This document shows, piece after piece, positions 58,048 to 64,000 of a DNA stretch of 64,000 bases. Made by a program: the position numbers and the translations under genes. Under the pieces are notes generated by a model. The model was not told where the DNA came from and ran no database searches. It worked only from the letters and a program-made list of their open reading frames with translations. Location of the stretch: NCBI RefSeq assembly GCF_902459805.1, contig NZ_CABPST010000001.1, positions 310,001-374,000 of the forward strand, read 5' to 3'. Position 1 is the first letter of the stretch. Every line of letters begins with the position of its first letter. The stretch comes from Pandoraea bronchicola (GTDB lineage: Bacteria; Pseudomonadota; Gammaproteobacteria; Burkholderiales; Burkholderiaceae).

Positions 58048-59010
58048 TCAAGGCGGACGCCAGCGTCTCACGCTGTGCGCAAAGTGCTCCGCACATGACA
58101 TGCCCAGCCGTTCAAAAAGACGCCGTGGCACCAGCGCCGCCTCCATCATCTGCACACCCACTTCCAGCGGATCGATGCTCTCTCGTATCACGAGATCGGC
58201 TTCGGCGGCATGCAACCCTATCGAGCACAGGTGCTCTCGCCATGACGGCAGCTCAGGGGCGAGAAACGCCGCCATCAGGTCAGGCAGAAGGGTGTCTAGA
58301 AACGCACGCTCGTCAGGGGACAACGATGGCACCCATTCGCTCACAAAGTGGACAAACGCCGCTTGATGACGCATCTCGTCCGCCGCGTGATCGGCCAGCA
58401 ATACGCGCACGGGCGGATAAATGTCGTCGCAAGCCCCCGCCCGGCGCAGCGTGCCGGTGATCAGCGTCTCAGTGACCGAGGCCGCCGCCACAATGGACAT
58501 TCCGCGATGCGTCTCCGGCACCGCCTCGCACATCGCCAACACGCGCACGACGCTTAACGACGGCCCTCGACGCAGCTCGTACCCCGTATGGCTCTGCAGA
58601 CGCCTGCGAAAGCGTTCCATCATCCACGTGTGAAAACCCTCGTCCGTGTAGATGGCCAACAGGTCGTCCCGGCTGACCGATGCAACGCCTGGAATGTCGA
58701 GCATCTGCTCGATAGCCCGATTGACGATGTGTAGTTCAACCCGCTCCGTTTTGTTCAGATAGTCCGCCAACCTCATCGCGCTCAATTGCTGCCGGGCTGC
58801 CTGCCCTCGCTTGCAAACCAGCGGATGCGCCGCATAAGGCATCAGCGCCACATTGAAAAACAACTGATCGGGCCGCAGAGGGGGGAACGTCGCCTCCGTC
58901 GCACAGCGGGTGACGGCCGCAACGTCTTGCCACGGCCGTTGCCCATGATCGCGTGCGGTGCCGCCGCTGGGCAGGCGCATCCCGTCGTCGAACAAATCCG
59001 GATCAGTCAT
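58048..59010 (-). CDS. AurF-type di-iron N-oxygenase
   Basis: A 320-residue helical protein. All seven metal-ligand positions of p-aminobenzoate N-oxygenase AurF can be placed: E92, E124 and H127 (DEGFH), E181 (SVTETLI), H208, E212 and H215 (DHAADEMRH). The 181-208-212-215 spacing equals that of AurF (196-223-227-230). Family members (AurF, CmlI) oxidise amines stepwise to hydroxylamine, nitroso or nitro. The start overlaps the purA-like stop by 8 nt. With diaminopropionate enzymes nearby, an aliphatic amine is the likely substrate. Confidence 0.85.
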   Translation of the reverse strand: MTDPDLFDDGMRLPSGGTARDHGQRPWQDVAAVTRCATEATFPPLRPDQLFFNVALMPYAAHPLVCKRGQAARQQLSAMRLADYLNKTERVELHIVNRAIEQMLDIPGVASVSRDDLLAIYTDEGFHTWMMERFRRRLQSHTGYELRRGPSLSVVRVLAMCEAVPETHRGMSIVAAASVTETLITGTLRRAGACDDIYPPVRVLLADHAADEMRHQAAFVHFVSEWVPSLSPDERAFLDTLLPDLMAAFLAPELPSWREHLCSIGLHAAEADLVIRESIDPLEVGVQMMEAALVPRRLFERLGMSCAEHFAHSVRRWRPP

Positions 59011-60472
59011 GGGGAGACGGTGCCGTGACAGGCACCCGCTGATGGGTAGCCAGCGAAATCAGGCTGGCGCGTTCCGGCCCGAGTCCGATTCCGGCCAGCG
59101 GCGCACCGATGTGGCGCTCGACGAAATCGACGAAGCCATGCATCGCAGCGTCGAGCGTGCCCTCCCGCCCGAGCGTGAGCGAACGCTCGTTCAGTCCGGG
59201 ATAGATCAGCACGTCCGGCACGACGTCGCTGGACAGCACGTCACGATGCACACGCATCGGCACGCCCTGATACGCCGAACGAAAATAGTGCGCCAGGCAA
59301 TCGACCTTATTGAGATACACACAGTCCACCGCGTGTGCCTTGATGACCTCCCGCAACTGTGCGAGGTCGAGCATGCCAATCCGACGGGGCCGCCCGGTCC
59401 CCGTGCCGTACTCGCCAGTGAGCATGCGAAGCGCCGTACCGACATCGAACGGATCGCTGGAACGAAGCAGCTTGTCAGGGGAATAGCGCACTTGCTCTTC
59501 CGTCGCGCCAGTGCGCGACTGCGATGCGTCGTGACAATACTGCGCCGACCGCTCGCCCCCCAGCTCCGAAGGAAACGGACCGCGTCCGACGCGCGACATA
59601 ATGGCCTTCGCCACGCCGATCGTTCGACGGTGATACTTCGGCGACAGATCGCCTCCCACATATGCGTAGGCCGGCACGGTGTGGCTCGACGTGACATACG
59701 GCTGACTACCGTCGACGACATCGAGCAACACCGACTGCGCCCCTTCGAACAACACGTTGGCACCGTTCCTCACGCGGTCGGTGAGCCATCCACGATCTGC
59801 CTCGATGTACCGACGCAAGGTCTCCGTGACCTTCGGCAGGCTCAACAACATGTCCGACATTTCGGCGATCCACGGCGACGTGCCGCCCTCCGCATTGATC
59901 ATGCGAGTGAACACGTCCCTCATTGAGGCAATGGCGTCCACTTCGCTCTTTAGAAGATCGCCAAGCATCAGGTTGACGCGTGTGTCATTGCGCACGCGCA
60001 GCGCACGATCCGCGTAGCACGGCCCGATACCGTTGCCCGTGGTGCCGATCGTGCCGCTACCGCGCCGATCCATCGCGATGTGGTGCGGCTGCACAAGTGC
60101 CGCCCGCGCCGATATGCGCAACCGGCCTTCGAGCGAGATGCCCATCTCGCGCAGTTGCTCGATCTCGCCGGCCAGTTTCCATGGGTTGATGGCGCACCCC
60201 GACCCGATGTAGAGCGTCGCGTGCGGGTGAAATACGCCTGACGGCAATTGCTTGAGCGCGATACGCCCGGAGGGTGTGTCGATGGTGTGTCCCGCATTGG
60301 CACCGCCATTGAAGCGGGCGATCACGTCGTACCCTGGAGCGAGCGCGTCGATGATCTTCGCCTTGCCTTCGTCGCCATATTGCAGGCCGACCAGGACGTC
60401 GGCAAACCCTTCGGCGGAGGGCGAAGCGAGGTTAGCGGAGTGAAGCGAGGGGCTTGAGGATACAGAGGTCAT
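59003..60472 (-). CDS. Divergent adenylosuccinate synthetase (PurA paralogue)
   Basis: A 489-residue PurA-fold ligase. Catalytic D34 and K37 (GDEGKAK) and H62 (NAGHT) sit 28 residues apart as in E. coli PurA (D13, H41). GTTGNGIGP replaces the usual GTTG[R/K]GIGP, and GRPRR replaces GRRRR in the aspartate loop; about 36 extra residues precede that loop. The first ~22 residues are an added Ser/Ala-rich tail. The start overlaps the sbnB-like stop (ATGA). It may be a resistant target copy protecting against an aspartate-mimic product, or a biosynthetic ligase. The housekeeping purA is not in this window. Confidence 0.88.
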   Translation of the reverse strand: MTSVSSSPSLHSANLASPSAEGFADVLVGLQYGDEGKAKIIDALAPGYDVIARFNGGANAGHTIDTPSGRIALKQLPSGVFHPHATLYIGSGCAINPWKLAGEIEQLREMGISLEGRLRISARAALVQPHHIAMDRRGSGTIGTTGNGIGPCYADRALRVRNDTRVNLMLGDLLKSEVDAIASMRDVFTRMINAEGGTSPWIAEMSDMLLSLPKVTETLRRYIEADRGWLTDRVRNGANVLFEGAQSVLLDVVDGSQPYVTSSHTVPAYAYVGGDLSPKYHRRTIGVAKAIMSRVGRGPFPSELGGERSAQYCHDASQSRTGATEEQVRYSPDKLLRSSDPFDVGTALRMLTGEYGTGTGRPRRIGMLDLAQLREVIKAHAVDCVYLNKVDCLAHYFRSAYQGVPMRVHRDVLSSDVVPDVLIYPGLNERSLTLGREGTLDAAMHGFVDFVERHIGAPLAGIGLGPERASLISLATHQRVPVTAPSPHD

Positions 60473-61518
60473 GCGCGTTGCATATCGTAGAAAAATCGGG
60501 GAACAGGCGCTTGCTGCGCCGCCAGTCGTTCGTAGACCCAACGCCCGACGGCAATGTCGAGAATGCCCAGACCGAAGGGTGAAAACACGATTGGCCGGTC
60601 ACGCGCCGGAGGCTCGCCACCACAGAGCAAATGCGGCAGCGATGTTGTAACGAAGCGTCGATGGCCGGTCTCGACCTCCGTGAGATGCAGCGAGGTCATC
60701 GCACGCAGGCAATGATCAATGTCGTCGACAACGTTGTAAGACTCGAGAACAATCGCGGGCGCAAGGTCGCGTAGCGAGAGATGCAGCACGATCGGGCAGT
60801 GCGAGAACCAGTCGGGGTTATCGAGATAAGGTGACGACGCGGTTGTGGTGAACACGATGACATCGGACTCTCGAATGGTGCGCTCGAGCGACGCATCGGT
60901 GCGCGTTTCGTAGCCGAGGTGCTTCCCGATCCGGGTCGCCAGCGACTCCGCGTAATCGTTCTGCAGATCGTGCGTCGTCACTTCGCCAATCGGCAGCGCC
61001 GCAAGCGGCAGACACTCCGCCACATGACGCGCGATAACCCCGGCACCGACGAACGCCACGCGCAGGCGTCCCGGGGGCGCCGCCTGCGTGGCAGGCCTGT
61101 TGCCCGCGAGACAGCGCAGCGCGCTGATCGCACTCGCCGCCGTGCGCGCCGCGCTGATGATGCTCGCTTCCATACACGCCATCGGATAGCCGGTCGTGAC
61201 GTCGTTAAGGATGAGCACGGCGGATGCGCGAGGCATTCCACGCTCGATGTTTTCAGGAAAGCTGGATATCCATTTAATGCCGGTTACGCCATCGTCGCCG
61301 TCGCCATCCCGGATGTGTGCGGGCAGCGCGATGATGCGGTTGCGTTGTGCATCGGGAAAGCGGAGAAACTGACTTTCCGGATTCACCGTGCGTCCAGCGT
61401 TGTGGGCTCGATATGCCGCTTCGACCGTATCGAGGACCGCGGACTTGCCCTCGCAGATGGCCGCGTCAATCTGCTCCCCGGTGAACACGCGAAATTGCGG
61501 TAACGGTAGTGCGTTCAT
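60469..61518 (-). CDS. SbnB-like dehydrogenase for L-2,3-diaminopropionate synthesis
   Basis: A 349-residue member of the ornithine cyclodeaminase/mu-crystallin family. The segment GIKWISSFPENIERGMPRAS, GYPMACMEASIISAARTAA and the NAD site VAFVGAGVIARHV, with SPFGLGILDIAVG near the end, match SbnB. SbnB oxidatively cleaves N-(1-amino-1-carboxyethyl)glutamate to L-diaminopropionate and 2-oxoglutarate. ATGA overlap with the sbnA-like gene makes the pair a unit. Confidence 0.9.
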   Translation of the reverse strand: MNALPLPQFRVFTGEQIDAAICEGKSAVLDTVEAAYRAHNAGRTVNPESQFLRFPDAQRNRIIALPAHIRDGDGDDGVTGIKWISSFPENIERGMPRASAVLILNDVTTGYPMACMEASIISAARTAASAISALRCLAGNRPATQAAPPGRLRVAFVGAGVIARHVAECLPLAALPIGEVTTHDLQNDYAESLATRIGKHLGYETRTDASLERTIRESDVIVFTTTASSPYLDNPDWFSHCPIVLHLSLRDLAPAIVLESYNVVDDIDHCLRAMTSLHLTEVETGHRRFVTTSLPHLLCGGEPPARDRPIVFSPFGLGILDIAVGRWVYERLAAQQAPVPRFFYDMQRA

Positions 61519-62600
61519 GGCAATGAAGGACTCACGATGTCGATGGCGCGGGTTGCGCCGCCAGGCGTGCTCGAAAGATCGCCAGCGCCGGCAGCGGCCC
61601 AGTCGGGGTCATAGACGGTGTCCAGATACTTGTCGCCCATGTCGGGCGCGATGGCGACAACCGTGTCGTTGGCGGCAATGGCCGACGACGACATCTGCAC
61701 CGCTTGCAAGACGCTGCCCGTGGACCCGCCCGCCAGCAAGCCACGCGCGGCTAGCATGTGACACATACGTAGCGTGTCCGCCTCAGGGACGTAGACGATG
61801 GCATCGGGGGGTTCCGCGTGTGGCGGCTCGCACAATGGCGGGCGGCAACTCGTCCCAAGTCCGGGAATGCGTCGCGGTCCCGGCGGACCGCCAAACGTCA
61901 CCGACCCGACGGCATCGACCGCGATGACACGGGTCGGCAATCGATTCGCACGCACATAGCGCAAGCACCCGATCAATGTGCCGGTCGTGCCCGCACCGAC
62001 GAACAGATGATCAACATCGGGATACGCGGCGAAGATTTCGGGCGCGGTCCAACGGTAATGCGCGCGCCAATTGCCGGGATTGGCATATTGATTAACCCAC
62101 ACCCATTGGGCGTCACGCGCCACTTGCTCCCGGATCCATGCGATGCGTGTGCCAAGGTAGCCGCCCTGTGCATCGCGACGCTCGACGCGCACCACGCGGG
62201 CGCCCGCCGCCTGCATGGCACGGATGGCCTGACGCGACGTATTGGGATCGGTCACGCAGATGAACCGGTAGCCGCGATTTGCGCAGACCATGGCCAGCGC
62301 CACCCCGAGATTTCCCGACGACGACTCGACAATCTGCGTGTTCGCGTGAATGCGGCCCGTCGATTCCAGGTCTTCGATCAGTTGGAGGGCAGTCTTGAGC
62401 TTGATGGAACCGGCCGGATTCAGCCCTTCCAGCTTGAGGTGAACCGTGGCAGGACACAGGCCATCGATCGCCGTGAAGACGGGGGCCGTCGGCTGCAGGA
62501 ACGCGCCACCGACACGCAACGGCAGGCCGTCGCGCGCTTTGTCGCCTGCTTCAGGCCCGGCCTGCAACGGCAACGACAACGTTTCGTGCTGATACCCCAC
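61515..62600 (-). CDS. SbnA-like PLP synthase for L-2,3-diaminopropionate synthesis
   Basis: A 361-residue cysteine-synthase-fold enzyme. PLP Lys67 is in NPAGSIKLKTA; SSSGNLGVALAMVCANRGY binds the substrate, and GTTGTLIGCLRYVR the phosphate. Like SbnA it should join O-phosphoserine and glutamate to N-(1-amino-1-carboxyethyl)glutamate. A GTG start (62600) has a full GGAGGTGA six nt upstream. An N-terminal extension of ~20 residues and a C-terminal tail exceed S. aureus SbnA. It is the first gene of the operon. Confidence 0.9.
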   Translation of the reverse strand: MGYQHETLSLPLQAGPEAGDKARDGLPLRVGGAFLQPTAPVFTAIDGLCPATVHLKLEGLNPAGSIKLKTALQLIEDLESTGRIHANTQIVESSSGNLGVALAMVCANRGYRFICVTDPNTSRQAIRAMQAAGARVVRVERRDAQGGYLGTRIAWIREQVARDAQWVWVNQYANPGNWRAHYRWTAPEIFAAYPDVDHLFVGAGTTGTLIGCLRYVRANRLPTRVIAVDAVGSVTFGGPPGPRRIPGLGTSCRPPLCEPPHAEPPDAIVYVPEADTLRMCHMLAARGLLAGGSTGSVLQAVQMSSSAIAANDTVVAIAPDMGDKYLDTVYDPDWAAAGAGDLSSTPGGATRAIDIVSPSLP

Positions 62601-62702
62601 CCCTCACCTCCCGAAGTCCCGCCCGAAGGCGACGCAATGGCGTGGCGAAGCGAAGGGAATGCGGTCCGCAACGTCCTTCGCTCATGCACGCCGTGAAGCG
62701 TC

Positions 62703-62708
62703 ATTTAA
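62703..62708 (-). promoter_or_regulatory. Predicted -10 of the biosynthetic operon
   Basis: TTAAAT on the minus strand, centred 35 bp downstream of the centre of the lux-box-like dyad. This is close to the ~33 bp of class II LuxR-activated promoters. Confidence 0.45.
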
Positions 62709-62730
62709 GCGAACCGGACGAGCGCAGGAC

Positions 62731-62750
62731 ACCTGCATAGTCGTGTAGGA
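62731..62750 (-). promoter_or_regulatory. lux-box-like 20-bp dyad
   Basis: ACCTGCATAG/TCGTGTAGGA on the plus strand: half-sites CCTGCA and TGTAGG (5 of 6 positions dyad-symmetric) separated by 6 bp. It follows the 20-bp length and ACCTG start of lux boxes such as that of Vibrio fischeri luxI. It is 131 nt upstream of the sbnA-like start, and the window holds a LuxR gene at the far end of the operon. Confidence 0.6.
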
Positions 62751-62901
62751 CGCAGGATGCGGCGGAGAATTTGGGAGCGGGCGTGGGAATCAGCGGGGCA
62801 GAGTGCACCAGAAGATCGCGCGATCGGCTCGATCGGCGCGATACCGCGCCTGAAGCTGTCGAACGCGCCCGCAAGGCCCGGCGCGCGTTCGCGGATAACG
62901 C

Positions 62902-63822
62902 TCAGCGCGGCCTGCCGCCGCGTCCGATGTCCTGAATACGAACGACGGCGTTGCCCGCCGCATCGGTCTTTTCGGGAATTTTCCAGGCGTGGCCGTAGAC
63001 GAGCTCGAAGGTCAGCGCAATCGTGCCATCCTCGCCGCGCTGACGCTCCAGCGCCGCGCGCAAGGCCGCATGGCGCGCCCGTCCTGTGAGTCCGTCGCGA
63101 CGCTCCGGCAGCGGATTCACGCCAAGCAAACGCACGTCGCGCAACAGCGTGTCCGGCGATTCGAACGTGAGCGTGAGGCGCTCCATGTCCGTGACCGGCG
63201 TATCGAAGCCGCTCGCCACCATCATGTCGCCCAGATCGTGCATGTCGGTCGGCTCGAGCACATGCGGCACGTGATCGACTTCCGCCCACGCCGCGCGCAG
63301 TTCCCGCAGCGTGTCGGGGCCATATGCCGAGAACATCAGCAAACCGTCCGTGCTCAGCACGCGATGCCACTCAGGAATGACACGATGCGGTTCGCGATAC
63401 CAGTGAAGGGCGAGATTCGACCACACCAGATCGAACGTGCGCGAGGCGAACGGCAGTGCCGAGAAGTCGGCCTGCACCACGCCGTAGGACGGCGCACTGC
63501 GAAGCAGCCGACGCCAGCCGGTCGTCGCGCCTGCCGCAGCCGCCGCCTTTGACATCGCGAACGAGGCGTCGAGCCCCACGCGATAGGCGTCGGGATAGCG
63601 CTCGCCCAAGCTCAACAGGTCACCGCCCGTGCCGCATCCGATGTCCAGCACGCGTGTCGGCTTGAGCTTGATGTACTCGAGCCGGCTCGCGAGCCGCGAC
63701 GCCACCTCCCGCATCAGGAAGTCGGCCTCGTGCCAGTTCGGCGCGCGGCGGTCGAACGCGGTGCGCAAAAAGCGGGCGGAGAACGCTGAGGACGGGGTTT
63801 GGGGAGCGGCAGAAGGCTTCAT
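62902..63822 (-). CDS. BioC-like SAM-dependent methyltransferase
   Basis: A 306-residue class I methyltransferase resembling malonyl-ACP O-methyltransferase BioC: an N-terminal FDRRAPNWHEADFLMREVASRL, SAM motif I VLDIGCGTGGDLLSLG, DFSALPFASRTFDLVWSNLALHWYREP and VLSTDGLLMFSAYGPDTLREL. BioC starts the pimeloyl moiety of biotin. The position at the edge of the island suggests it belongs to the conserved chromosome, not to the cluster. The C-terminal half is longer than E. coli BioC. Confidence 0.82.
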   Translation of the reverse strand: MKPSAAPQTPSSAFSARFLRTAFDRRAPNWHEADFLMREVASRLASRLEYIKLKPTRVLDIGCGTGGDLLSLGERYPDAYRVGLDASFAMSKAAAAAGATTGWRRLLRSAPSYGVVQADFSALPFASRTFDLVWSNLALHWYREPHRVIPEWHRVLSTDGLLMFSAYGPDTLRELRAAWAEVDHVPHVLEPTDMHDLGDMMVASGFDTPVTDMERLTLTFESPDTLLRDVRLLGVNPLPERRDGLTGRARHAALRAALERQRGEDGTIALTFELVYGHAWKIPEKTDAAGNAVVRIQDIGRGGRPR

Positions 63823-64000
63823 GGGACAGGCGAAAAGGCGAGTCGGCAGTATACTCGTTGCTGTCCAAATGCATCGGGCACCGCCAAGTGGTCCGGCGCA
63901 AACCGGCCACCGGTGCGCCTCGGCGGCACCGGTCGCTCAGTCCGCCACGTCACTTCGTCCCTGCTATCGCCTTGCCCATCGTTCGCGCCACTTTCCCCAC

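Larger units (their letters stand above)
62601..62901. other. Promoter region of the biosynthetic operon
   Basis: About 300 bp between the bioC-like gene and the sbnA-like gene, carrying the lux-box-like dyad and a -10-like hexamer. At 62813-62842 there are repeated GATCG words (GATCGCGCGATC palindrome) of unknown meaning. No gene is supported. Confidence 0.65.

Noticed and set aside
62705-63370. 221-codon minus-strand frame overlapping the bioC-like gene and the promoter region
   Set aside because: Alternative frame of the methyltransferase gene; Arg/Ala-rich; would cover the lux-box region without any protein signature.

Overview
The window looks like the chromosome of a Burkholderiaceae beta-proteobacterium, most likely Pandoraea or a close relative. 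This rests on gene order and protein character (the kdsD-kdsC-lptCAB-rpoN-hpf-ptsN-hprK-rapZ run, cydP-cydABX, ctaG with small Cox assembly proteins, a HrcA/CIRCE site at rpoH, high GC), not on a database match. It is dense with genes. I saw no rRNA, CRISPR array, IS element or phage; one tRNA (Gln, UUG) is present.

Layout. 1-6.3 kb: end of phnM, a PhoB-type phnCDE operon, a DeoR regulator, a LysE/RhtB exporter and apt. 6.4-17.7 kb: a KefB-type antiporter, then the Kdo/LPS-transport/sigma-54/nitrogen-PTS block (kdsD, kdsC, lptC, lptA, lptB, rpoN, hpf, ptsN, hprK, a psiF-like gene, rapZ). 17.7-27.6 kb: mutY, mutM, a TPR protein, lolB, ispE, tRNA-Gln, prs, rplY, pth, a ferredoxin, coaD, rsmD. 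27.9-37.5 kb: a NodIJ-type ABC exporter, a pair of M16 peptidases, ftsY, an ArgO-type exporter, maiA, ybiB and an NTF2-like gene. 37.6-42.3 kb: rpoH under a perfect CIRCE element, then the cytochrome bd operon cydP-cydA-cydB-cydX. 42.4-52.6 kb: the aa3 oxidase and its assembly genes (sco, ctaB, ctaA, SCO-like, surf1, coxC, DUF2970, ctaG, a 39-residue assembly protein, coxA, coxB with a fused cytochrome c domain, DUF2244).

53.2-62.75 kb is the accessory part and the most interesting. A LuxR-type regulator with an acyl-homoserine-lactone domain but no luxI nearby faces a tightly packed eight-gene operon: sbnA-like, sbnB-like, a second purA-like gene, an AurF-type di-iron N-oxygenase, an acetyl/succinyl-ornithine-type carbamoyltransferase, a threonine-synthase-like PLP enzyme, a D-amino-acid-oxidase-like flavoenzyme and a flavin-reductase-like protein. 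A 20-bp lux-box-like dyad lies about 130 nt before the first gene with a -10-like hexamer at the right distance. The enzymes suggest a quorum-controlled small amino-acid antimetabolite: L-2,3-diaminopropionate made by SbnA/SbnB, N-oxygenated by the AurF homologue and probably carbamoylated. The known natural aspartate-site inhibitors of adenylosuccinate synthetase, alanosine and hadacidin, are N-oxygenated amino acids. The extra PurA, altered around its predicted aspartate pocket, is therefore best explained as a self-resistance enzyme, though a biosynthetic role cannot be excluded. No NRPS, PKS or carrier protein is present. A bioC-like methyltransferase closes the window.
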